From Rutidosis leptorrhynchoides (lineage: Eukaryota > Streptophyta > Magnoliopsida > Asterales > Asteraceae), in the NCBI RefSeq assembly GCF_046630445.1, contig NC_092341.1:26302001-26366000 (forward strand): DNA of 64,000 bases. The letters are read 5' to 3'. The number at the start of each line of letters is the position of its first letter. Position 1 is the first letter of the stretch. Positions 36,823 to 49,293 of the stretch are shown piece by piece. The notes under the pieces are model-generated. The model was not told the origin of the DNA. It did no database searches and saw only the letters and a program-made list of their open reading frames with translations. Position numbers and translations under genes: made by a program.

Positions 36823-39737
36823 TTAAGCGAGAGGTGGCCGAACGTTTAAACTGATCCTGAAGTCTTCAAATAATACTCGAGGCAAGCCTTTGGTGAAAAT
36901 ATCTGCAATCTGAAACCGAGTTGGAATATGAAGTACCCGTACTTGTCCACGAGCAACTTTTTCCCTTACAAAGTGTATATCCATTTCAATATGTTTTGTA
37001 CGCTGGTGTTGAACTGGATTTCTGGACAAGTAAATAGCACTAATGTTATCACATAAGACAATCGTTGCTTTAGAAATGGGACAATGTAATTCGAGCAATA
37101 GATTTCGAAGCCAGCAAGACTCGGAAACAACATTAGCAACTCCTCTATATTCTGCTTCAGCACTGGAGCGTGAGACAGTTGGTTGTCTTTTGGCGGACCA
37201 GGAAACCAAATTGTTACCGAAAAACACGTAATAGCCCGAGGTGGATCGGCGTGTGTCAGGACAACCGCCCCAGTCAGCATCTGTATAAGAGACTAGAGAT
37301 TGCAATGACGTCTTGGTGAGTTGCAAGCCAAACGAAGAAGTACCCTGTAAATAACGTATAATATGATGAAGCGCATGCATATGACAAACTTTCGAATCAT
37401 GCATGTGTAGGCAAATTTGTTGAACATCATACAAAATATCAGGGCGAGTAAAAGTTAAATATTGCAATGCACCGGCAAGGCTTCGAAACTCGGAAGGATT
37501 AGCATATGCAGGAACAGAATTACCCAACTTACTATTAGTATCAACTGGGGTTTTAACCGGGTTACAAGAACTCATTCCAGCTCGTGAAATTATATCATCA
37601 ACATATGTCTTTTGACTTAAAAATAGTCCATGTGCATTGGTAGTGACAGATATTCCAAGAAAATAGCTAAGAGAGCCTAGGTCTTTCATAGCAAATTCAC
37701 GTCCAAGAAGAGTCATCAGAGATTCACGAAGTGCTGTAGATGAGGTAACTAACACAATATCATCTACATACAATAATAGATAAGCAGTATGCGGCCCATG
37801 TTTATAAATGAATAAAGAGTTATCAGATTTGCTATGTGTAAAGCCAATGGACGACGCAAATGTTGCAAAGCGTTGGTACCATGCACGTGGTGCTTGTTTT
37901 AAGCCATAGAGAGAGCGTTTGAGAAGACACATATGATCAGGTTTGAAAGTATCACAAAATCCATAAGATTGGTGCATATAAACTGTTTCGGTTAATGAAC
38001 CGTGAAGAAAAGCATTCTTAACATCCAATTGATTTATATTCCAAGATTTTGAAAGTGCAATGGATAGGACAAGACGAATGGTTGCAGGTTTAACTACTGG
38101 ACTGAATGTTTCATTGCAATCAACACCCACTGTTTTGGATCAACCATCTCCGAATAATCTTGCTTTATAACGTTCAAGAGTCCCATCAAATTTCAATTTA
38201 TGTTTAAATATCTACATACTCCTAATAATAGTCATCTCAGGTGACCGCGGTACAAGAACCCAAGTATTGTTATCCATTAAAACTTTGTATTCATCAACCA
38301 TGGCATTATTCCAATTGGGGTCTAAAATTGCGTCTTTTGGTGTACGAGGAAGAGGAGAAAAAGGTGTGAGAGATGACAAGTTAAATTGTATTTTTGGTTT
38401 ATGTATTCCTGTCATGCTACGAGTAGTAATTGTACGATTTGGAGGAGGAGGAGAATTATGCATGGTGGATGTAGAAGAATTGGTAACAGAAGCTTTAGTG
38501 GGTGAGGAATTTGTAACAGATGCATTAGTTGGTGAAGATGGTTGTGAGATAGGAAGAGTATTAGACTGTTGAGAATGAATAGGAGGTATAATGGAGTCGG
38601 TAGAAACATGTGGACTGGACTCAGGAGAGGTATGCGCTTGTGGACATGAAAGTGGACTTGGACTTTGTAGTGGGCTGTAATCCGGTGTAGATATGTGTAT
38701 CCGTGAGTTGGTTGATGGACTGGATATTTCTTGTGGGATAGTGAAAAATGGATGTATGCTATTAGTGAATATTTTGTAGTCAGAAATATTAGATTCTTTT
38801 GATGTTGCAAACAGAAATTGTGACTCATCAAAAATAACATGTCGTGAAATTATGAATTTTTTTGAAGAGATATCGTAACATTTATATCCACGATGATTGG
38901 GTGGATACCCAAGAAAAACACAAGGAGTGGAACGTTGTTGTAGTTTGTTGATGGTGTGAGATGGAAGTAATGGATAACATAAACAACCAAAAATGCGTAA
39001 GTGAGAATAAGAGGGTGTTCGACAATATAACACTTGTGTTGGTGATTGATAGTTTAGAAGAGTAGTGGGCAGAATATTTAAGAGGTAAGTTGCCATTTGT
39101 AGGGCATGATGCCAGAAAGAGGTTGGAACAGAAGCATGAGAAAGTATGGTACGAATTATATTGTTGATGGCACGAATCTTGCGTTCGGATTTACCATTTT
39201 GAGGAGAGGAATAGGGGCAAGAGAAACGGAAGGACATGCCATTGTCATTGCAAAATTTGTGAAATTGTTTGTTATTGTATTCCGTTCCATTATCACATTG
39301 AACGGTTTTTATGTCACGACCAAATTGTGTTTTTATGTATTTACTAAAGGTAAAAAAGACAGAAAAGACATCATATTTGTTTACAATGGGAAAAGTCCAT
39401 AGAAAATTAGAGTAATTATCGAGAAATAATATATAGTAACGATGACCGGATGAGCTGGGTATGGGTGAGGTCCACAAATCACTGTGTATAATATCAAATG
39501 GTAATGATGTGTTAGAGTTAGACGAAATAAATGGTAACTTTATTTGTTTTCCAAACACGCATGATCGACAAACAGAATGCAATGAAGTTTTATTACATTG
39601 AACAAACTTTTTATTTCTAACATCACGTAAAACATTGGCGCCTGGATGTCCAAGACGATGATGCCAAATGTCCGAGGATAAAGCTACAAAAGAAGAAGAA
39701 GTGATGGTGCTCATCATGGAGGAGGTGAGTGGATAGA
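36823..39737 (-). pseudogene. Ty1/copia pol of element G, two nonsense codons
   Basis: One frame running from the edge of element A to 36823. Seen in order: GAG-pre-integrase (IWHHRLGHPGANVL), integrase core (QCDNGTEYNN, SPQNGKSERK), the GCLCYPLLPS region, a Ser/Pro/Thr-rich linker, reverse transcriptase (ARAWYQRF, LLLYVDDIVLV), and RNase H (DADWGGCPDTRRSTSGY, CDNISAIYLSRNPVQH) ending LNVRPPLA. It belongs to the Ale/Retrofit side of Ty1/copia. Two in-frame stops break it between integrase and RT: TAG at 38214-38212, where the family has Trp, and TGA at 38142-38140, where it has Arg. There is no frameshift. gag and protease lie beyond element A, outside the window. Confidence 0.92.
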
Positions 39738-41713
39738 TGTAGTGACCCGAACTTTTCCATGTTTATATATATATTAAATAAAATTGTTATTTACATGATT
39801 AAGTGTTTCCAACATGTTAAGCAATCAAACTTGTTAAGACTTGATTAATTGAAATAGGTTTTATATAGACAATTGACCACCCAAGTTGACCGGCGATTCA
39901 CGAACGTTAAAACTTGTAAAAACTATATGATGACATATATATGGATATATATATAGTTAACATGATATTATGATAAGTAAACATATCATTAAGTATATTA
40001 ACAATGAACTACATATGTAAAAACAAGACTACTAACTTAATGATTTTGAAACGAGACATATATTTAACCATTATCGTTGTAACGACATTTAATGTATATA
40101 TATCATATTAAGATATATTAATACATCATGATATCATGATAATGTAATAATTTAACATCTCATTTGATTTAATAAACAATGAGTTAACAACAATTAACAA
40201 GATCGTTAACCTAAAGGTTTCAAAACAACACTTACATGTAACGACTAACGATGACTTAACGACTCAGTTAAAATGTATATACATGTAGTGTTTTAATATG
40301 TATTCATACAATTTTGAAAGACTTCAAGACACTTATCAAAATACTTCTACTTAACAAAAATGCTTACAATTACATCCTCGTTTAGTTTCATCAACAATTC
40401 TACTCGTATGCACCTGTATTCGTACTCGTACAATACACAGATTTTAGATGTATGTACTATTGGTATATACACTCCAATGATCAGCTCTTAGCAGCCTATG
40501 TGAGTCACCTAACACATGTGGGAACTATCATTTGGCAACTAGCATGAAATATCTCATAAAATTACAAAAATATGAGTAATCATTCATGACTTATTTACAT
40601 GAAAACAAAATTAGATATCCTTTATATCTAATCCATACACCAACGACCAAAAACACCTACAAACACTTTCATTCTTCAATTTTCTTCATCTAATTGATCT
40701 CTCTCAAGTTCTATCTTCAAGTTCTAAGTGTTCTTCATAAATTCTACAAGTTCTAGTTTCATAAAATCAAGAATACTTCCAAGTTTGCTAGCTTACTTCC
40801 AATCTTGTAGAGTGATCATCCAACCTCAAGAAATCTTTTTTATTTACAGTAATATATCTTTCTAATACAAGGTAATACTCATATTCAAACTTTGATTCAA
40901 TTTCTATAACTATAACAATCTTATTTCGAGTGGAAATCTTACTTGAACTTGTTTTCGTGTCATGATTCTGCTTCAAGAACTTTCAAGCCATCCTAGAATC
41001 CTTTGAAGCTAGATCCATTTTTCTCATTTTTAGTAGCTTTATACAGAAAACTTGAGGTAGTAATGATGTTCATAACATCATTCGATTCATACATATAAAG
41101 CTATCTTATTTGAAGGTTTAAACTTGTAATCACTAGAACATAGTTTAATTAATTCTAAACTTGTTCGCAAACAAAAGTTAATCCTTCTAACTTGACTTTT
41201 AAAATCACCTAAACACATGTTCTATATCTATATGATATGCTAACTTAATGATTTAAAACCTAGAAACACGAAGAACACTATAAACCGGACATACGCCGTC
41301 GTAGTAACACCGCGGGCTGTTTTGGGTTAGTTAATTAAAAACTATGATAAACTTTGATTTAAAAGTTGTTCTTCTGGGAAAATGATTTTTCTTATGAACA
41401 TGAAACTATATCCAAAAATCATGATTAACTCAAAGTGGAAGTATGTTTTCTAAAATGGTCATCTAGACGTCGTTCTTTCGACTGAAATGACTACCTTTAC
41501 AAAAACGACTTGTAACCTATATTTCTGACTATAAACCTATACTTTTTCTGTTTAGATTCATAAAATAGAGTTCAATATGAAATCATAGCAATTTGATTCA
41601 CTCAAAACGGATTTAAAATGAAGAAGTTATGGGTAAAACAAGATTGGATAATTTTTTTCGTTGTAGCAACGTGAAAATTGGTAACAAATCTATATTAATC
41701 ATATCCTAGCTAA
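39738..41713 (+). repeat. 5' LTR of element A, left piece
   Basis: Starts TGTAGTGACCCGAAC inside the pol of G (preceded by ATAGA, the expected target duplication). It is collinear with the solo LTR at 2510-5760 until element B interrupts it after GCTAA (41709-41713). It resumes at 62183. Confidence 0.92.
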
Positions 41714-43083
41714 TGTAGCGACCCGAAAAAATCGTCATTGACGGCGCCGCTAACTTAGGTCCCGTTACGTGGTCGTAGTCCCTATATGAGACTCGTTTGA
41801 CCAAAATTATGTCGCGTTCTTTTGAAACGTATCGTGCTTGCAAAGTTCAGTTTACCAAAAGGTTCGACAACAAGTTTAAGTTTACAAAAGTTACAAAGTG
41901 TAAATGAAATAACTTGCGACATAATATAAGTTGAAAATCACGGTTGCTATAAATAGCGTAAGTATGTAAACATTTGTTTGAATCCAAAGGTGCTATCACT
42001 AGCGTATGCATGTATGCTTGACTCCAATCAAAGTAATCAAAGTGTGCGGAAGCATGTATCAATTAGCCAAGTATGAACCTGAGAAAACATGTAGAAAACT
42101 GTCAACGAAAAACGTTGGTGAGATCATAAATGTATTTGTAAAAGTATGTTTTTGAATCACAAGGTTTAGTATCAAAGTGTATACATCTATAAAGATGTGT
42201 TTGTATCAAAGCGTATACATCTCGAAAGATGTTGTTTGTAAACCATAAGATTTAGTATAAAGTGAATATCAAGCGTATACATCCCAAAAGATGTTGTCTG
42301 TATCACGAGCACCCAATTACCAAAACTTAACTGAATCTTACCTCTGCATAATAGTGTTAGAAGCTACACTATATCCCGAAAATACGTTTCATCCCTTAGA
42401 TGAGGGTTCGTAAAACCCGCATGGCCACACAACATAAGTTCTCGCTCACACCCTACAAGTGTAACTAATGGTAATTGGACTTGAGGATTTTCGTTCTAAC
42501 TCGTATGTATCTTTCCTCTTGTATTCGTATTTGTGTTCAAAGTATGAAAGTATAAACCGTATAAAATGTATATAAAGTATATGTTTCTCAGCCCACGATT
42601 TAAAAGTATAAAAGTATTTGAAAGGGTGGGACTATGATCTCACCTCGAGTGCGCGAGTATAAATGTACTTCACAAAGTAAACGCGTGCATGAAAGTTGTT
42701 TAGCCTTGACCTAAACAAGTAAGTTGTATTAATTAACCGGTTACGACACAAGGTCGGGCGAAATGTGTTCAATTAGTCCTATGGCTCGTTACGACTCGAA
42801 TAGTATAGCATGTGAATCACGTTGTCAAGTTTCATGCAAGAATCAAGTATAAAAGAAGATTAGAATGATTGCATAAACGTTTGGTTAAGTTTAACTAAAA
42901 GTCAAACTCGGTCAAGTCAAAGTCAACGAAAAAGTCAACACGTTCGGGTCGGGTCCCGAACTATTTTTCTAAGGTTTTTAATCATATATAAGCATGTTAG
43001 AACAAGTTACATGTGAATCGGAGGTACGTAGCATAGCAAACATTTTTCGTAAAAGTGTAAGTTTGATCAGAATCCAAACACGC
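41714..43083 (-). repeat. 3' LTR of element B, first piece
   Basis: Starts TGTAGCGACCCGAAAAAATC and is interrupted at 43083 by Athila (TSD CACGC 43079-43083). It continues at 56378-57514. Includes three short hairpins with stem ACATCT/AGATGT at 42183, 42217 and 42279. Confidence 0.92.
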
Positions 43084-44528
43084 TGATGTGTAATTTCGTA
43101 CTCTAAATTATTAGCTAAATACCTATCGATTATCACACAATACAGGCAACTATAACCAGTTCGTGTAGTAATTAAACAAGTATTTGACCAATTCGTTCCA
43201 CAGAGAGCAGGTAATTGAAAACTTGAACTATTAATTATTCTAAGATTTAAAAGGGGGTTTTGTTGTAAAACTGATTAAACGCGAAAGTAAATTAAACTTA
43301 ATTCAATAAGAAGCAAAGGTATCCACTTAGCTACAATTTCCTAGGCTAGGATTGCTCGTTTAAACTCGTTAAGTAAACAATTATGATGATGTGACACTGT
43401 ATTTATCTGTCGATTCCTATAGTTTAAGACTAATAACCTAAGTATAACTGTCGTTAACCTAGAGTTACTAACCAATTCACAATGATATTACTCAAGATTA
43501 TAATCTAACTTAGGTTGGTTTGGTGTCCCTTACAACCTCACAATTATTGCAACTAATTTCAAGTTCAACCACTATACGATTAATTTTATTATCGGTGTCC
43601 CTCATAAAATCTCACGTATTCCTAAATTATTCACGTTCAATAATCTAGTAAAAGCTATTAATCAATTTAACTGTCGTTAGTTAATCAATAACTTCCGTGA
43701 TTTAACAATCAATAAGCTTTAATAACGGTGGATCTTAGCTAGACATAAACTTGTGTAATTTTAATTAATTGTTATTAACCAAAAGATCGCAATCCATCAC
43801 CTAGGTTCATGCATCTAAGTGAATAGTAAATATTTAGCTACTCATGGCAAAATAAAGAACAAAAAAATAAGAAAAAGAATTAAACATAATCATTGAATTG
43901 AATGAAGAACAAATTAATAAAAGTAATAGAAGTTAATACAAAGATTAAACTAACCAAGAATGATATTGTAGCTTAAACCCTTGTAAAACAATGAAAAAAG
44001 ACAAAGAAATTCGTAACTAATGTTGCTGTGGAAGAAAATTCGTAAATTCAAACTGGATACCCTAAATTGGGGGAAAATTCGTCTATTTATAGAATCTGGA
44101 AAACAGCTGAAACCGACTCAGGTCGCGTTCCGCGACACACCATCGCGATCCGCGACCACCTCATCACGTTCCGCGATGACCAGGACGCGACAAAGGTTGT
44201 TTAAACGCGATAGATTGGTCAGAACACCCTTTTTTTCCATGTCGTGTTCTGATGCACTTTGTCACGTATCACGATGACCAAAACGCGATAAACATCATCC
44301 TGAAGCGATGGAAACTGACTTTTTCACCCGAGACGCGTTTATCTTCAACTCTAACTCCGTTTTGGCTATATCTTCAATAAAAATCATCGTTAATGAGCCA
44401 ACGTACCATAACTTGACACTTTCTTCATATTAAGCTCAAATAACTCGATATCTCCATCAAAGTCTTTAAAATATCAACAAATGGACCAAGATAACGCTCA
44501 AAATATATGAATGAAAATGGCGTTATCA
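43084..44528 (-). repeat. 3' LTR of the Athila element
   Basis: TGATGTGTAATTTCG to GGCGTTATCA. Contains a CG-rich dyad cluster at 44122-44176. Confidence 0.95.
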
Positions 44529-44541
44529 AAATCCCCAACAC
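44529..44541 (-). other. Polypurine tract of the Athila element
   Basis: Minus strand GTGTTGGGGATTT directly before the 3' LTR. Confidence 0.65.
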
Positions 44542-46643
44542 TTGAACCTTGCTTGTCCTCAAGTAAGCTTATCTTCAAAATAGTAAAATCCAATGTAAGA
44601 GCAAACATACCCGAAGCGTCTTCAACAATAATAGGAAGCAAGATACACCAATACTATCTTCATGAGCAAATAAAACCAATGTGTGGTGATCTTCAACAAG
44701 CAATCGCAAGGTTCAAGCCTTCAATCAACCATCAAATTAACCACAATTCAAGCCTAAATCTGCCCATCACTACCATTTCCCCGGCCAAAGTCAACTCCAT
44801 CTTCTAAAAAGTCATCAATCATTAATCATCAAGTATACAATTTTTTCACAAACTCGAACTTTTGACCTCCTTGACTTTGACCAATTATGTAGGATTCACG
44901 GGATAGCCATCAATTTACCAAAATTAACTGAAAATTATCAACAAGATATAAATCATAAGCTCCAATCACCTTGAAAATCACAATGTAAACCCCCAAAATG
45001 AACAAGGCTATAAATATCACAAAAAATTACCGTTTACCAAGAAATCTGTCATGCACAAAGTATATACCTTCAAAAAGTATGCTTCTTACATCAACCCGCT
45101 ATGGCTATCCCTCTTTCACCTCCATGCCCCCAAAACACCAATGATTCGTCAATTCCATATAAAATCATCAATTCCAAAAATTAGGTTAAGGTGGGTGTGC
45201 CAAAGCGTAGGGGACTGGTTACCCCTATCTTTATGGTCAATCCGGGCACAGGATGACCGGCACTCATCAAGCTTTCTATCACAACTCTATGGTTTCTCTC
45301 ATAGTAGGGCGAAAGCATTGATGAAGGTTCGTGGAATTAGTGCCCCACGTGGCTAATTAAGAGGTCCATCAATTCCATGATTTGGCTCAAAAGCCGGTGT
45401 GCATACAAGCCTTCCCAATTATGGGACAGCCGCACGGGTAGTTGCACTGAAGCGAACTACCTTGGGTGTAAATTTTTCGGAGGGTCTATTGCACGAAACC
45501 TGAAAGACTTTACTTTCAAGCAATGGTCTTTTGAAACAAACTTTACTTGTAAGACTTTACTTACAAGTTCGGAAGACTTTACTTCCTAAGAACAACATGG
45601 GAGGACTCGATTCTCCCAGAAGTGTTTAAACACTTGGTTAATTTTATTTAAGGTCCTTGGACCCCACTTCCCACGCATCTTAGCTTTTATGCTAATTTTA
45701 AGAAAATGTAGGAAGCAGATACTACATTCCCGTATTTTAAAGGTTACCATGGCTTTTGGCCATGGTGTGCGTTGTCTAAGCAAACGCTAGCACGAAGCCA
45801 TTGCTCTTACATAAAAAGACAGCACGGTTGAAGCTCAAGGCTCCTCTTCCCACAGTACGATACATCGGTGTAATACATCGTGAAATGAAGTATTAACCAA
45901 TGTCAGTATGAAATGATGTAGATTAGGAAGTCTCCTACACCAAGTAAGACGGGCATTCGGAAGACTTGACTTCCTTCATGGATGCACTTAAATCATCCTA
46001 CAATTTTAACTTACAAAAGTGATAACATTTGCTTTCATAAAACAACTACACTTGGCTTTTTAAGTGAGTCAAAAATTTTAAAATTTCTCAAATTTTTCAA
46101 TAATTTAATCAAAAATAAGACTCAAGCCAAGTGTATTACATCCGCGAGAATTTATATCTCTCCCCCCACACTTAAGATCATGTAATGCCCTCATTTACAT
46201 GAAATCAGAAAATCAAAAATAAATTCGAGAGGACAAAATAGTGAAAAAGGGAAAAGAAAAGAAAAGAGAAACCCGGATTTTTAGATCCGTAGATCGCGGA
46301 AAGACGGTGCACGATGGCGCTGAACTTACTGCCAGCATAAGAACATCGGCATCCACTCGATCACCAAAACATCATAATCAAGTAAGGTGCTGAACTTACT
46401 GCCAGACTTTGAAAAATAATAAAGCACAACCAACGTGAAACCTGAAACGAAAACATACATACCACAACCACAATTAATGGGGTGGTACCACCACGGTACC
46501 GAAACGCCCCATATAAAATCCAAAGTATTAAGTTTAAATACTAACAACTACCATCATCCTAATTAAGATTACAGTCATCCAAAATAAAAAACAAATAAAC
46601 GATATTAAAAAATGTTTGTTTTGCTTGCCACCACCGCATCCAA
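44542..46643 (-). other. Athila 3' non-coding spacer
   Basis: About 2.1 kb between the third ORF and the polypurine tract, typical for Athila. No convincing ORF. The part 45200-45975 is dense in hairpins and is listed separately; 44542-45200 shows nothing but AT-rich sequence. Confidence 0.7.
45200..45975 (-). repeat. Hairpin-dense tract in the Athila spacer
   Basis: At least ten perfect short dyads. Four have loop ACTTTA or ACTTGA with different stems: TGAAAG/CTTTCA (45501-45518), ACTTGTAAG/CTTACAAGT (45545-45568), GGAAG/CTTCC (45571-45586 and 45959-45974). Others: AGGGG/CCCCT (45209-45226), GGTAGTT/AACTACC (45437-45461), TGGGAG/CTCCCA (45598-45618), AAGTG/CACTT (45620-45635), TTAGC/GCTAA (45680-45695), ACCATGGC/GCCATGGT (45746-45766). 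Confidence 0.75.
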
Positions 46644-48125
46644 TCACCAAGGGTTATACCCTCCATAAGAGCCATCATACTGCCCTCCATAAGGACCTCC
46701 ACCACCTGACTGACCTCCCTGGTTTCCTTCATCATACTGAGAACTAGAACCTGCTCCTCTTCGTCTGACCATATCCTCCCAAACTTCCTGAGCTGCTGTG
46801 CGATCATAAACCCGATAAGGACCCGTCGACTCCGGAGTCCATGGAACACGAGTGCCATAAGGAGTAAAGATGGTATTAGGAGAAACAAGCTCCATGTTGT
46901 GTCGATGCCAATCGTGATGATATGTAACCTCACTAATGCCATATGCAATCTGACTTTCCGAGCGTGCACGGGTTTCCTCATTATAGAGCTGCATAGTACG
47001 CATTTGTTCCATCAAATATCGGTTAGTAAAACGTTGACCCCCGACACTTTGACCCGCATCTTGACCACCTTCGGCCATCTCTTCATCCTCCTCCTGTGCC
47101 CCTTGCGCATCTCGGGGACGGCGATGACGAACCCTATACGGAATAACCTGACCGTGCTCAATAGATATAACTCTTGCTCCTCGAAAAACATTTTCTCCTA
47201 ACACAACCGCCTCAGTAATAATTCGCTCCATATCCGATCTATCAATCTCAAAAACCGATGCAATCCTCGTGATAAAATGACCACCTCGAATCGAACTTCC
47301 CGCAGAACGAAGTCCACTACCCTCATGTTTAAGAAAATAAGCCACTCCATAAGCAACCGAAGTAGGTGTTTTGGTTCGGAATTGGTTCACATACCAAAGG
47401 TCCGGTAAAGAGACCTTCTCGTTCCCACTTCTTCTATGTGTAATAGTATGCTCAACCATTCGTTGAATTGCACGAAGAGCGAGATCCATGATATGAACAC
47501 AAGGGCAGTTACTCGGGCTCCATTCAGAATCAGAAGCAATATCCCCCCAAACTCTAGCTGCATCAAATTCACGAGGATCAATCATATTAATAACTCTTTC
47601 AGCACTCCAAAGATAATCTCGAAAACTAACTCGTGTACGTTCTTCATCTGTATAAATTCCCAAACAAATAGCCAATTGAAATAATGACATAGAGCGGTTA
47701 ACCCCACCCAATCAAAAAGTCATAAACGTTGGATCATCAACGTTTTCAGGGTGAAGGTTCATCACATATGTAGCGTAAAACTCAATAACCAACTCCCGGT
47801 AAACTGTTTCATGGATACCAAAGAAAGCAACCCAATCATTATACACATTACCGCACCATTCCAACTGCAAATACTCCATAATCGTAGCATGTAAACCTCC
47901 CCTTTGCAAAACATTCCAATCAACCACCCGGTGTGGTTCAAATTCTTTCCGAATCAATTCTTGCACATCCGCCTTTCTCTGTTTAATTACCTCGGATCGA
48001 CCATTAAACCTTAAGTTAACATGCAACTCTGATTGAGCAATTGGAGGTTGCGGTTCAACCTCCTGAGCTGCACCGGCCGCAGTACCGGAACTTGAAGCAC
48101 CCCTAGCACTAGCACGTCCTCCTGT
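46644..48125 (-). pseudogene. Athila third ORF (env-position), one nonsense codon
   Basis: A single frame of nearly 500 codons, split by one TGA at 47714-47712 into 142- and 355-residue parts. The protein is the plant Athila ORF type (Pfam ATHILA ORF-1 family by recollection): an N-terminal part with HVNLRFNGRSEV and DWNVLQRGGLHATIMEYL, and a middle with LFQLAICLGIYTDEERTRVS. The C-terminal tail is Gly/Tyr-rich (GGGGPYGGQYDGSYGGYNPW). It lies between pol and the 3' LTR, where some Ty3 elements carry env-like genes, but I see no clear signal peptide or fusion segment. A TTTGTTTTTCAG acceptor ends at 48126, consistent with expression from a spliced subgenomic RNA. The stop fits CGA to TGA. Confidence 0.85.
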
Positions 48126-48137
48126 CTGAAAAACAAA
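48126..48137 (-). other. Candidate 3' splice site for the Athila third ORF
   Basis: Minus strand TTTGTTTTTCAG, a strong pyrimidine tract and CAG, just before the conserved frame. Env-like genes in this position are usually translated from spliced RNA. Confidence 0.45.
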
Positions 48138-49293
48138 CATAATAACAAACCAAAAAGATATATCCCAAAGGACATGTTAGCGTTAGCTATACCATGCATT
48201 CCTTCAAAAGTAAACTTAAGGCACACAATGTCAATGGTCACGTAAAAACATGTCAAAAGCATAGATCATATAAGACTCCAACAACTGTCATGCACTTATA
48301 ACAAATTCCCAAGTATCATCCTTAATCATCATACAAATCCTCACAGTTATAAACAATACAAAGCATGGATGTCAAATTAAATCAACACAAATCAATCTAC
48401 TAACATCGTCCTCTTAGTAACATATGCAACTTTAACTAAGTAAATCAACAATCCAAACACGTAATCAAAGCATACATATCATCAGCACATGTTAAACACA
48501 ATCCAAAAGTCAAACTGAGTCAAACCCAGTCAACCAAGTCAAAATCCCTAATTACACATGAACCCTAGAATTCAAAATCAAAATCTAGACAATTTAAACA
48601 TGCATTCATGGATATCATACTCAACTAACAACCTTACAATATTCAAAACATATCAATTTAACTCACAAATTCAAAACCCCCAATTATTCATACCTAAGAA
48701 CCCTAGAAATCAAAAACTGAAATTATAGATAATAAACATGAAAATCGAAGTAATAACATGTTAAGCATACATAATCTTCAATATAAATCGAACAATAACA
48801 CATAAACACACCCCCACACTTGTTTTTTCACTGAAACCCTAGCCATGATGTTAGTGTTGATTAAATGAAAATTTGTGAGTAAATCGAAGGTTTAATTGAT
48901 GGGTTATTATGGTGTTGAGAGTAGAAAATGAGAGGGATAAAGAGAATGGGAGTGGTGGTGTTAAAAACAGGCTGGAAACATTTAAACCAACCCGTCTGTC
49001 TGAACGCGTCGCGTTTCGCGACAAGTTGTCGCGTTACGCGACAAAATGGATTCAAACGCGATAAGTGAGGCCCAAACACGACAGCCTATGGGGTCCGTTC
49101 TGACCATTCTGTCGCGTTTTGATTGGGTTGGTCGCGTTTTGGTGACGTTTTTTTTCTTTTTTTTTTTCCAGATTTTATGATGTTTTTGGATTTTTAATGG
49201 TTTTCTAAAAATACACACAAATTACCTAACAACAATACAAAACTCTACACGATTTATTTTTTAACGAGTCGTTTTCTCGACTCATCCCCATGC
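48138..49293 (-). other. Spacer between Athila pol and third ORF
   Basis: AT-rich, no ORF. It holds a second pair of CG dyads (GTCGCGTTTCGCGAC at 49008-49022 and TGTCGCGTTACGCGACA at 49028-49043, pitch 20 bp) plus two related GTCGCGTTTT half-sites near 49111 and 49132. Confidence 0.6.

Noticed and set aside
46899-47201. ORFs antisense to the Athila third ORF and pol (also 47436-47684, 51195-51458, 52512-52940, 53100-53366)
   Set aside because: Shadow frames of the coding strand.
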